This document shows, piece after piece, positions 1 through 10,117 of a DNA stretch of 64,000 nt (within the stretch, counting starts at the first letter, position 1; every line of letters starts with the position of its first letter). The translations under genes and the position numbers were made by a program. The DNA lies in the NCBI RefSeq assembly GCF_003597395.2, contig NC_133770.1:3007734-3071733 (forward strand), read 5' to 3'. The notes under the pieces were generated by a model. That model was not told the DNA's origin. It saw only the letters and a program-made list of their open reading frames with translations, and made no database searches. Source of the DNA: Chelonoidis abingdonii (lineage: Eukaryota; Chordata; Testudines; Testudinidae).

Positions 1-330
1 TCCAGGACATCTCTCCTACCCTTCCCTATGTCATTGGTACCTACATGTACCACGACCACCGGCTCCTCCCCAGCACTACACAGAAGTCTGTCTAGATGCC
101 TCAAGAGATCCGCAACCTTTGCACCAGGCAGGCAAGTCACCATACAGTTCTCTCACAGACTGCATTCCCAGCAAGTGAAGATGAGGATCTGGGTAGAAGC
201 CTCCAGTCAGGATGGCTGTCTGGACAGGGCCCCCACAGCTGCAGGCAGATTAAGAGCTAGCAGTGGAGTTGGCAATGCACCATTGCAGATTCTTCCTTGT
301 GCAGTGCCTTCAAGTTAAAGAAAAACTCTA
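1..330 (-). mobile_element. CR1 LINE ORF1 fragment (esterase-like domain)
   Basis: Read on the minus strand, positions 1-165 encode an uninterrupted stretch containing PGAKVADLL and then VVVVHVGTNDIGKG. The GTND block is typical of the SGNH/GDSL-like esterase domain found in ORF1 of CR1 LINEs. The upstream part, to about 330, is degraded. The element continues beyond the left edge of the window, so its 3' part is not visible. This is a transposon remnant and not a host gene. Confidence 0.7.
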
Positions 331-1059
331 CCTCCCTGCCTTCCTTCCCTGGCACTCAGCTGGCTAACTTCCTTAGTCTCCTAGCCACCTTTGTCTCACC
401 AGCCATGTGTCCTGAGGCCAGGCTTAGACATTTAGAGGGACTGGAAGTTTATATGGGTAACAAGAATATGGGGATTATAACAATGGGAAAAAAAGGTGTA
501 GGAAGGGATATAAAACCTCATGCTTAAGATTTAAGCCAATCTCCAACTATTAGAGATCAATGCGACCTTCATGAGGGCAGATTTTCCAACAATATAGTAG
601 GGTTTCTTGCACCTTCCTGTGAAGGATCTGGTGCTGGCTACTCTCAGAGACAGAACACTGGGCTAGATGATCATGTGTAGTAGTAAGATTCTATGTTTGT
701 ATTTTGTATAATTTAGAATAAAAAATAAAGAATAATAATGTAGCATGTATTAAATGTATTGGTGTGTGATTTGATCATGTCCTGCCAGCCACCCTTTTGG
801 AATAGCAGAAAGGATTGGCCTAATGGGCCATTTGGTAAAGATACATCAGTCAGAATCTGTGTCTGGGCTGATTTCAAGGCAGTAACAGATGTTTTAAGGT
901 CACCACTTTGTTGTAGGTTTAGCATTTTAAAATAAGGAAAAAATGCCATGATTGTGTTCTTGTGCATTGCAACTTGATGTTCCTGTTCAAAATGTTCTGT
1001 GTAAATTAATTCAGGTTTGTCTGTGAATGAGGAATGTGTGTGTAAAGAGATAAGTGTGA
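331..1059. other. Unassigned, AT-rich spacer
   Basis: No open frame with recognisable similarity, RNA gene or clear repeat boundary was seen here. The stretch around 680-760 is AT-rich and resembles a degraded repeat tail. Confidence 0.4.
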
Positions 1060-1590
1060 AGCCCATTGCTGAGCCAGATGTACAAGAGAGGAACCAGAGA
1101 CAAACGCAAGAGCAACAGGATGCTGCAACATGCCCCTATTGAAATGTTAAAAAAGGGCAAATTGATGAGTCTAAAAATGAGCCAGGCACCTATCAATGGG
1201 GACAAGATAGCTATGATAAAGAATGAGAAGGACAATTTAAAAAAACAAGCACTCATCAAACAACAATTGATTACAGCATGGCGGTGCAAAACTCATTGGT
1301 CCCAATGGAGGAAAATCACTATATAAACTTTGGGTTCATCCTGCCAAGCCTTCCCCTGAGCATCGTGTCACGACCAACAGAACGTGGCTCCTACACCCCC
1401 GTGACCAACCTAGGTGGCCACTAGATTGATCCAGATTCTGGACTGGTAACTATAACATCGACTGGCAGGACAGTGTGTGTGTGGGGGGGGGGGGGTAATT
1501 GAATGCATATGCTAATTATATCTTCAATAAACATGATGTATTGCCTATTCCACTAAAAAAATCACATGTGCTTCTTATAAGGATAACACA
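1060..1590 (+). mobile_element. LTR-like segment with TATA box and poly(A) signal
   Basis: A TATATAAA-type box at about 1319 is followed some 200 bp later by a run of G (about 1478-1494) and an AATAAA signal at about 1526. This order (U3-like purine-rich DNA, TATA box, poly(A) signal) matches a retroviral-type LTR on the plus strand. I could not find paired ends or a target duplication, so the limits are approximate. It could instead be a promoter remnant unrelated to an LTR. Confidence 0.35.
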
Positions 1591-1990
1591 TGTATCAGGT
1601 CAAGCATGGCAATTCCTAGCTTCTTAAATCAAATAAACCAGATGTTTCTAATGAAGTGATATTTCAGTCATAACTAGAGCACTTGCTACCTGGAGCAGTG
1701 TACTCCTGAAGGGGAGTGAACTCAGTCACTCTGGAGAGGAATCTATTAAAAAATATATCAGAAAAGTTCACATCTTCCAAAGTTGCGTAAGAAGTCGGGG
1801 GCAAGGGAAGGTTGTTCGGGGTGTAGTTCAGCCTTGACTTGGCATGTTTGTACATTACCAGGTCAGTTTACTTGATGTCCTTCACTCGTTATTTTTCAAT
1901 CTCAGAAATGAGACACAAATAAACCATGGACAGACTCTGTGTCCTGTGCATCTATCAGTCACGTTACCATGTGTTTGTCTCTACTATTCC

Positions 1991-1992
1991 AG
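1991..1992 (+). other. Splice acceptor of the large SNTX/GTPase exon
   Basis: A pyrimidine-rich tract ends in TATTCCAG at 1985-1992, just before the point where similarity to the SNTX-type family begins (residues GITLWDLEQ). The open frame extends upstream to 1926, but that part is intron-like and resembles nothing in the family. The exon therefore probably starts at 1993, splitting a Gly codon (phase 1). Confidence 0.7.
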
Positions 1993-4900
1993 GGATCACG
2001 CTGTGGGACCTGGAACAGCTTCTCAAGGATGTAAACACAAAACCACAACCCTGGGTGAACTGTGAGATCATCGCATCCGACACCATTGAAGAGAAGGCCA
2101 ATGCACTCAATGTCACAGCCTCGCTGAAGGCCAGTTTCCTGGGGGGGTTGGTTGAAGTAAGTGGATCTGCCAAATACTTAAATGAAACCAAAAAATCCAA
2201 ACAACAGGCCAGAGTTACTCTCCAGTACTCTGCCACAACAAAGTTTGAGCAACTAACTATGAACCATTTAGGAGCAAAGAATGTCTCTTACCCTGCTGTG
2301 TTTGACCAAGGCACGGCCACCCATGTAGTCACGGCTGTGCTGTACGGGGTTCAGGCTTTCTTCGTGTTTGACCGAGAAGTTTCTTCTTCTGAGAAAGTAC
2401 GTGAGATAGAGGGAAAGCTCCAGATTGTGATGAAAAAGATATCCATGGAAGAGGAAGGAGCTGTCAAAATGGATGAAAAGGAAAAATTAAATGCTGAAAA
2501 TATTAACTGCAAGTTCCATGGTGATTTTGCACTTGAGAAAAATCCAACTAATTTCCAAGATGCCATGAAAATTTATTCCACTCTCCCAAAGCTGCTGGGT
2601 GACAGTGGGGAGAAGGCCGTACCAGTGAGAGTCTGGCTGTACCCACTGACCAAGCTGGATTCCAGAGCTGCTCGGCTGGTGCGTGAGATCAGTTTATCAC
2701 TGATTTCTGATGCTCAGACTGCTATGGAGGAACTGGCAGAAATAAACATGCGATGCAATGACATGATGAAGAATCCAATTGCCACAAGCTTCCCCGAAAT
2801 CAAGCTGAAAATCGAGCAATTCAGAGATCTGTGTAAGAAACACAGACAGACTTTCCAGAAACAGCTAGCAGGACTCTTACCATTAATCCGTGGAGGTGGA
2901 AAAGAGGAAGGGGCTCTGAAGGATATTTTATTGTGTAAAAACCAGTCACCGTTCAATACCCAGCAACTCAGTGAATTTCTGGATACAAAGGAGAAAGAGA
3001 TGAATTATGTCAATTCCTACCTTAGGATCCTAAGCAATGTAGAAGTGGTGTCCTCCCAGAGTAAACTAGATGAAATAGTACTTGACCCTGAGCGTGACTT
3101 CATCGTCTCCTTTACATTCACCTCACTGCATGAAGAGGAGCCATATTTATCCGATTTAAAACAATGGCTTCAGAACCAGTTTATAAAGGAAACTCATGAT
3201 CCTGCATCAGCCAGTTCTGTTACTGAGAAACCAAAATCCAAAGTTTGGTTTGAGGAAAAAGAAATATATCAAAAAGCTCGAAAATCTTCCAAGTCCCTTT
3301 CACATTTTGTCAGTGTCAACAAACCTAACAGGAAGACTCGGTTCATTGTGGCCTCTGTTCCAGACAAGGACAATCCAGGTGTTTCCATTTACCTGTATGA
3401 GGAGGGAGAGCTGATCAGCACCAACTTTGAGCCTCCATCAAAGCCTCTTCCTCCCCTGATTGGTGGAATCAGACATGACCATGTGCAGCTCACATTTAAC
3501 CCAACAGCCTATGGCAGGGCTGCGTTATCTGGCTATCGGGCAGAGTACAGAATTGTTGGGCAGGAGAACTGGACGGCTGTGAATGTAAATAACACACAAG
3601 TGACATTCACAGTAACAAGACTACGTGCAAACACCGAGTACCAGTTCCGATACGCTGCAGTGAGCAAACCAGGGCTCAGCGAAAGCAGCGACGGGAGTGA
3701 TCCTGTGAAGACTCTTCCTACCTGTCCTCCTGGGAAGCCGGAAAAAGCTACTGTGGAATCATCAGCCATCGCTCTCACCTGGGAGAGTCCCAATGTCATT
3801 GGAGATGGAGTCAGTATAAGGGCATATAAGGTGGAATATAAAGAGGAAGCTGGAGGTGAGCAGAAAGAAAAATGGCTGGAACGAAGGACAGGAGATAGAA
3901 CTGGATCTTGTACCATTGATGGACTGAGGCCTGAGACACCCTACAGATTCCGAGTGTCGGCTGTGTGTGCGGATGGGACTGTGAGCGACCCAAGCGAGGA
4001 GGTTATTGTTTCAACACAAACAAACAAAGACTCAAATAAATTAGCAAGCTCTTTCCGCAAAAACAGCAAGCTCATAAAAGAAGAGCAGCTGTCAGTCTAT
4101 GCCCTTCCATTAAAGAAGGTAGCATTGGATCCTATGTCATCTTATGTGAAGTACAGACTTGGAGAAAAGACACATCAGGTCCATAATAAAGTCATTATGG
4201 TGATGGGAGCAACCGGATCAGGGAAAACCACACTCATCAATGGGATGATCAACTATATCCTGGGTGTGCAGTGGGAAGATGAATTCAGATTCAAACTAAT
4301 CCATGAAATTACAAACAGAAGCCAAGCCCAGAGCCAGACATCTGAAGTGACTGCCTACGAGATCAATTACAAAGAGGGCTTCAAAGTCTCCTATTCCCTG
4401 ACTATAATAGACACCCCAGGATTTGGTGATACCAGAGGAATTGAACATGACAAAAAGTTAACTGAGCAGATCCGAGCATTTTTTTCCACTCCAAGGGCCA
4501 TTGATCAGATAGACACTGTCTGCTTTGTAGTTCAGCCTCCTTAGCTCGCTTGACACACGCCCAGAAGTATGTGTTTGACTCAGTCCTCTCTATCTTTGGG
4601 AAGGATATAAAAGACAATATACAAATCCTGATCACCTTCTCAGATGGACAGACACCCCCTGTTCTACAGGCCATTAATGAGTCTGAGGTGCCTTGTTCTA
4701 AGGATGTTCAGGGTGTCCCTGTTCATTTCAAATTCAACAACTCCGCACTGTTTGCCAACAATGTTGGAGCTGGCAAGGACCATTTGAAATTTGATGCAAT
4801 GTTCTGGGAAATGGGAGCAATCAGCATGGAGACTTTTTTTAAGTCCTTAACATCTTTAAAGACTAAAAGTTTAACATTAACCCAGGAAGTTCTCTGGGAA

Positions 4901-5731
4901 CGAAAGAAGCTTGAGGTTGCTGTGCAAGGGCTGCAGCCACAAATCAAAGCTGGCCTGACAAAGCTAGAGGAGCTAAGACAGACTGAGCGAGCTCTGCAGC
5001 AGCACAGGGGTGATATGGAGGCCAATAAAAACTTTGAGTATGAGGTAGAACAAACAGTGGCAGTGAAAGAAGATATCAGTGGCACAGGTGTGTTTATAAC
5101 AAACTGCCAGGTGTGTCACTTCACATGTCACGGTAATTGTATATATGCTAATGATAACGACAAGTACAAATGTTGTGCTATGAACGGTTCTGGAAATTGC
5201 AGGATTTGCCCTGGTAAATGTGTGTGGAACATTCACTTCAATCAAATGTACAAGTGGAGATATGAAGTCAAAAAAGAGAAAAAAACCTATGCAGAGCTGC
5301 AGGAAAAGTACAAAAAGGCCTCTGATGAGCTGATGACTACAGAGAAGGTTATCAAGAGGCTGTGTGAGGAATACACTGAAGTAGCAGAGATAGTGCTAGA
5401 GCTCATTAAGAGATCATCTCTCAGCCTCCGACGCCTCCAAGAAATTGCCTTAAAACCAAACCCACTGTCCACTCCAGAATACATTGACCTGATGATCATG
5501 TCAGAAGAGCAGGAAGCGAAGTCTGGGTACCAGGAACGCATAAAATCGCTGAGGGAGGTGAGAGAACAGGCTGTGATAATAACCAAGATCGCCAAAAACG
5601 AGGACTTGCTGCCAGCAGAGATGGAAAAGTACAGGAAGCATGAAACACAAGAGAGGGGAATCATGAAAAAAGGCGAGAAGAATAAAAAAGCGTATGATAG
5701 GGTAAGAGATTGGTGGTCTGATGGAAAATAG
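1993..5731 (+). CDS. SNTX-type / FN3 / AIG1-like GTPase multidomain protein, frameshifted, first exon not found
   Basis: This is a single exon of about 1,245 codons. Approximate domain order by nucleotide: SNTX N-terminal MACPF/CDC-like region 1993-2690; helical FAT-like segment 2690-2925; thioredoxin-like region 2930-3420; two fibronectin type III domains 3430-3715 and 3718-4015; AIG1/GIMAP-like G domain 4190-4830; helical C-terminus 4860-5731. The P-loop GATGSGKT is at 4206-4230, the G3 motif DTPGFGD at 4410-4430, and an ITFSDG segment near 4630 may be G4. A Cys/His-rich patch lies at 5101-5235. The family is known from fish and reptile genomes as stonustoxin- or verrucotoxin-like proteins. 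In non-venomous animals these are intracellular or uncharacterised, so venom function should not be assumed. No signal peptide is seen. The frame moves by one base at about 4535, giving a TAG at 4542-4544; the rest then reads open to TAG at 5729-5731. No other stop is present, so the break is recent or an assembly error. The N-terminal exon must lie outside the window or be lost. Confidence 0.85.
4530..4545 (+). other. One-base frame change inside the GTPase domain
   Basis: Conserved coding runs in one frame up to VCFVVQ (ending about 4535) and resumes in another frame with LARLTHAQKY. The change falls between the G3 and G4 regions of the G domain and creates an in-frame stop at 4542-4544. 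It is a single-nucleotide indel in a C/T-rich run. Indel errors are visible elsewhere in this assembly. Confidence 0.85.
5101..5235 (+). other. Cys/His-rich patch in the GTPase C-terminal region
   Basis: Nine Cys and three His lie within about 45 residues, beginning CQVCHFTCHGNC and ending CRICPGKCVWNIH, between two charged helical stretches. The spacing suggests metal binding. From memory, similar patches follow the G domain in related vertebrate AIG1-like proteins. A zinc-binding role is inference. Confidence 0.6.
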
Positions 5732-5865
5732 CCTACAGTGAATCCCCTCACACCTGAAACATGAAAGCCTGTAAAACAAGCACATTTTTCAGCTTTTATT
5801 CAGGAATGGGGACTTCTGCTATTTTTACATTCCAGCTGTATAGATATTTGGAAAATGGATCTTTA
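5732..5865 (+). other. 3' flank of the GTPase gene
   Basis: Short non-coding stretch after the stop codon. No AATAAA is seen before the CR1 insertion at 5866, so the 3' UTR may extend into repeat. Confidence 0.4.
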
Positions 5866-5901
5866 TGTCATAGATTTTAAAGCCAGAAGTGCCCATTAGA
5901 T

Positions 5902-7131
5902 CAGGAGTTCTCAAACTTTCTTTTTTTAAACTGGCCCACCCCTTGAAAATATTCCAGGCTGTGATGACTCCTCCCCCCACCCCACCCCACCCCATCCCAC
6001 CCCGAAAAAAGTGGTACTCATCACTGAAACCAGCTGCCACTGCTCACTGACCACCCAGCTCTGAAAGCAGCACTGCCTCCTGTCATAGTATTCTTTCCTC
6101 AATCTGAACCTTAGCGTCCAAAAATGAGGTACTAGCATGAAATCCTCTACTTAATTACCAGCTTAGATCTGATACGCTGCCACCAATTAGGGCTTTGAGT
6201 GCCTAATAAACTCTGGTCTCCCCAAACCTTCCCTGGGGATCCCAAGACCCAAATTCCTTGAGTCTCACAACAAAGGGAAATAAACCATTTCCCTTCCCCT
6301 TCTTTACCTCCTCCCAGATCTTTCCTGCCTGGGTACACCAGGAGATTACCGTGCTTCAACTCCTTGAAACACAACACAGAGAGATCAGGTTTCTCTCCCC
6401 CTTCTCCCCCTCACCCAGAGGCAATACAGATTCAAGCTCCGTGAATCTAACACAAAGAGGAAATTTACCTTTCCCTCCCACCAAGTCCTTGGGGAATACA
6501 GACTCAATACCTTAGCATTAACAAGGAGTAAAAAATCAATTAGGTCTTTAAAAAAGAAAGTTTTTAATAAAAGACAAAAAGAGTAAAAATAATCTCTGTA
6601 AATTTAAGATGGAATATTACAGGGTCTTTCAGCTTATAGAAAATGGATAAACAGCCTTATCCAGAAAAAATACAATTTAAAATATTTCCAGCAAACTACA
6701 CATTTGCAAATACAGAAAAACAATTTAAAAGACTATACTGTCTTTCTACCTTTGTACTTACAAATTGGAAACAGAAGATTAGAGAGCCTGTAGATACGTG
6801 TGGTCACTCTCAGAGCCCAGAGAGACAACAGACGTAGGACAAAGGACCCACATCCAAACTTCACCCAGATTTGAAAGTATCTTGTCTCCTGATTAGTCCT
6901 GTGGTCAGGTGTTGCAGGTCACTGTTTGTTAGCCCTTTACAGGTGAAAGAGACATTAACCCTTAGCTATCTGTTTATGACACCTCCTGCAACAGCACAAA
7001 AGTAAGGGTGGCATGGCATGGCACAACCTTCAGAGCAAGGTACCCAGCCAGCAGCCCTCACTCTCACAACCTCCCCTACAATAGCCTTGCAACTCCCTTT
7101 TGGGTTGGGACCCCCAGTGTGAGAGACACTG
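5902..7131. mobile_element. Non-autonomous hAT transposon with 8-bp target duplication
   Basis: The left end begins CAGGAGTTCTCAAACT and the right end, reverse-complemented, begins CAGTGTCTCTCACACT, both hAT-like. The flanks 5894-5901 and 7132-7139 are both CATTAGAT, an exact 8-bp duplication as expected for hAT. It encodes no transposase. A solo LTR (6081-6981) lies inside it, so the element proper is only about 325 bp. A CCCCA-rich run lies at about 5970-6002. Confidence 0.85.
6081..6981 (-). mobile_element. Solo LTR, family B (TGTCATAAACAG...), 5-bp target duplication CCTCC
   Basis: The minus-strand 5' end reads TGTCATAAACAGATAGC, and the sequence aligns along its length with the plus-strand copy at 29172-30000. 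The flanks 6076-6080 and 6982-6986 are both CCTCC. No gag or pol is present, so this is a solo LTR left by LTR-LTR recombination. Confidence 0.85.
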
Positions 7132-7554
7132 CATTAGATCATCTACTCTGATTTCTGTATAATATAGGCAGGAGAATCCCCTGCCCAGTTACTCTTGTAC
7201 TGAGCCCAATAATTCACATTTGACTAAAGCATCTTCCAGAAAGGCCGCCAGTCTGGACTTGGAGATGTCAAGAGATGGAGACTCCACCACTTCCCTAGGC
7301 AGCCTGTTCCAATGGTTAATCACCCTCCCTGTTAAACATTTGTTCCTTACTTCTAATGTGAATTGGTCTCACTTTAACTTCCACCCACTGATTCTTTTTC
7401 TGCCTTTCTCTCTTAGATTAAAGAGCCCTTTAGCATGCCTTATTTTTTTCCCCATGAAGGTTCTTATATGCTATAAACATCTCCCAATTTTCTTTTTGGT
7501 AAACTAAACAGATCAATCTCTTTAAGGGTCTCACTGTAATAAGGCATTTTCAAA

Positions 7555-7822
7555 TGGCTTGGTCTACACTTAAAAGGTATGTCACCATACCTATGTCAAT
7601 CAGTGAGTGTGAAAAAAATCACACCCCTGACTAATATAGCTATGGTGACAAAACCCCCAGGACAGACGCAGCTATGTTGACAGCAGAGCACTTCTCTCTC
7701 CCTAGCTAACGTTGATCGGAGAGGTGATGTTCCTACACTGACAAAAAGCTCCTTCTGCTGGTGTAAGCTGTGTGTACACTAGAGGGCTATGCCAGTAGAG
7801 GCTCTGTAGTGCAGACATAGTC
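7555..7822. mobile_element. MITE-like DNA transposon
   Basis: Inverted ends GGCTTGGTCTACACTT and, from the right, AGACTATGTCTGCACTA bound a 268-bp non-coding element. The ...GTCTACAC... ends recur in several other elements in this window. Confidence 0.6.
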
Positions 7823-7979
7823 TGTGTCTGTTTGCTTCAATTATCACATCTCCCTGAAGGGGCACCTGTAAACCAGAGAACCCACAAGGCTGGAGCTCTG
7901 AAAAAGAGTGTGCTTAAGCTACTGGAGTCTGGGGGAGCCAGTACAGTACTAGTCTAAGGGCCTATGTAGTTGGATTTGC

Positions 7980-8510
7980 AGAATCTCAGCTCTCAGAAGG
8001 GGGCATTAGACAGAAACCCACAGCTAGAATTAGTGCCTGGACCCTGTTCAGACTCAGGAAGCTTAAAAACACAGGGGTCCAGTGTGCAGGATCCAAATGA
8101 AGAACCTGGTAAGTGTCCAGCAGGGGCAGCTTGACCAGGATTGTTACAACACCCAAATCCTTTTCAGGGTCACAACTTTCCAGGATACAGTCCCCCGTTC
8201 TGTAGGTAGGCACTGCATTCTCTGTTCCTAGTAGCACAGCTTTGCATTTGGCCGTATGAAAACACATTTTGTTTGATTGGGCCCAGCTCTCCAACAATTC
8301 AGATCTCTCTGTACATCTTCCCTGGCCTCATCATTATGTACCACTTTGCCAGTGTTTGTCATCTGCAGATTTTATCAGCAGTGATTTTATATTTACTTCC
8401 AGATCATTGCTAAAAATATTAAATAGTGTCAGGCCTAGAACCAATCCCCTCTGGAACCTCACTAGAAACATCCCTCTTCAATGAAGATTCCATATTGACA
8501 ACTTGCTTTT
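7980..8510 (-). mobile_element. CR1 LINE reverse-transcriptase fragment (catalytic and downstream region)
   Basis: On the minus strand the translation contains a decayed catalytic box (SADDK in place of the F/YADD motif), preceded by LFNIFSNDLEVNIKSLL, then SWAQSNKMCFHTAKCK and CDPEKDLGVV, in the order expected for a CR1-type reverse transcriptase. Stops and frame changes interrupt it. It is a dead LINE fragment. Confidence 0.75.
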
Positions 8511-8604
8511 GTGGAGCTTGCAGTCTCCCACATCCTGAGTGGATCCCCTAACCAGTGGGCTAAAGGATATAAGGAAGTCTTCCCTCGCACCTCCCCCCAG
8601 CAGT

Positions 8605-9607
8605 TTTGTGCAGAATGTGGCACATACCTAACTCATTCTCACAAAACGTGGCTTAGGTGCCAAGCCGCCTTACTCTAGGAGAGGAACGCCCAGGTTTGAA
8701 TTGCTGGCCAAGATAGGAGTCTCCATGCAGCCTGGCCATGCACTCCAAACACTTCACTCCAGACTTACAGGTTTAGATAAAGCATAAAACAAGTTTATTA
8801 ACTACAAGAAGATAGATTTTAAGTGATTATAAGTGATAGCAAACGGCTCAAAGCAGATTACCTAGCAAATAAACAAAAACACAAATTAAGTTTAACATAC
8901 TAGAAGGATAGGATTTGAATTAGCAATTCCTCACCCTGGCTGATGATACAAGCAGGCTGGCAGATGCTTCAGGTACAAGCTGCACTTGTTCTGCAGCTTG
9001 GGGTCCCCACCCTCATTCCACATCCTTTTCCTCTGGAGCTTCTCGCAAGTGTTTAGTTGTGGGGGAGTGAAGAACAGATGATGTCACTTCCTGTTTTATA
9101 GAGCTTTAGTGTATAGCGGGAACCCTTTGTTCTCTAAACAGTTCCCAGCTCAATCTGTGGAAAAATACAGGCATTCAAGATGGAGTTTCGTGTCATGTGG
9201 CCTGGTCACATGCCCTTGCAGACCTTACTGAGTCATAGCAACCATTACCCACAGGCTGTCTGGAGTGTCCTCAGGAAGGCTCACCGGCTGGGGGATAAGC
9301 TTCTCCTAAAGTCTATTGTTTTCCCTAATGGGTCATTACTCTGCATGGTCCCTTCACCACCAGTTATTTAAACTGGAACCATCTTGCCTAGTGGGTGTCA
9401 CCCAGGTGTGGCTACATGTGAAATACAGATACAGAGTCAATATTAATAACTTCAGATACAAACATGATACATGCATACAAAGAGTATACTTATATTCAGC
9501 AAATCATAACTTTTCCAGTGACACCCTACATGACCCATCTTATACAGACTGTATCATAATTAAGTCATAATCATATTACTATGACAAATATGGGATGTAG
9601 TGTCACA
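8605..9607 (-). mobile_element. Degraded LTR-like element related to family A
   Basis: Blocks at 8780-8950 and 9160-9550 (the 'gtttattaac', 'tacagatacagagtcaatatt' and 'catgatacatgcatacaaa' regions) match the family A LTRs at 12562-14268 and 22744-24133 in the same order. It ends TGTCACA at 9601-9607. The left end is uncertain and no target duplication was found. Confidence 0.5.
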
Positions 9608-10117
9608 GACCCTATGCCACAAGACTACTGGAAAGATATGATAGAGGGGGGGATATGACAGAGGTATATAAAATCATGAGTGATGTTGAGAAAGTAAAAA
9701 AGGAAAAGTTATTTACTTATTCCCATAACACAAGAACTAGTGGTCACCAAATGAAATTAATAGGTAGCAGGTTTAAAACAAATAAAAGGAAGTTCTTTTT
9801 CACGCAGCACACAGTCAACTTGTGGAACTCCTTATCTGAGGAGGCTGTGAAGGCTGGGACTATAACAATGTTTAAAAGGGAACTGGATAAATTCAATGGT
9901 GGCTAGTCCATAAATGGCTATTAGCCTGGAAGGGTAAAGAATGGTGTCCTAGCCTCTCTGTTCATCAGAGGATGGAGATGGATGCAGAGAGAGATCACTG
10001 ATCATTGCCTGTTAGCTTCACTCCCTCTGGGACACCTGGCATTGGCCACTGTCGGTAGACAGATACTGGCTAGATGGACCTTTGTCTGACCCGGTATGGC
10101 CGTTCTTATGTTCTTAA
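9608..10117 (+). mobile_element. CR1 LINE 3' end
   Basis: Positions 9655-9906 encode the last part of a CR1 ORF2 ([39 protein letters not shown]). This is followed by a CR1 3' UTR and the typical end GTTCTTATGTTCTTA at about 10102-10116. The element is 5'-truncated, as most CR1 copies are. Confidence 0.85.

Larger units (their letters stand above)
5866..7554 (-). mobile_element. CR1 LINE 3' portion, split by a nested hAT element
   Basis: The pieces 5866-5901 and 7132-7554 join into a CR1 3' region on the minus strand. The first has the typical end (tcatagattttaaagccagaag). The second matches the familiar CR1 stretch with ccaatggttaatcaccctcc and AACTTCCACCCACTG. The break between them coincides exactly with the 8-bp duplication of the inserted hAT element. 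Confidence 0.8.

Noticed and set aside
1993..5731. Reading the gene as a venom toxin
   Set aside because: SNTX-type domains are widespread in non-venomous vertebrates, no signal peptide is seen, and the GTPase and FN3 parts suggest an intracellular protein.
5287..5751. Minus-strand frames under the GTPase exon
   Set aside because: They are antisense shadows of a conserved plus-strand coding sequence.
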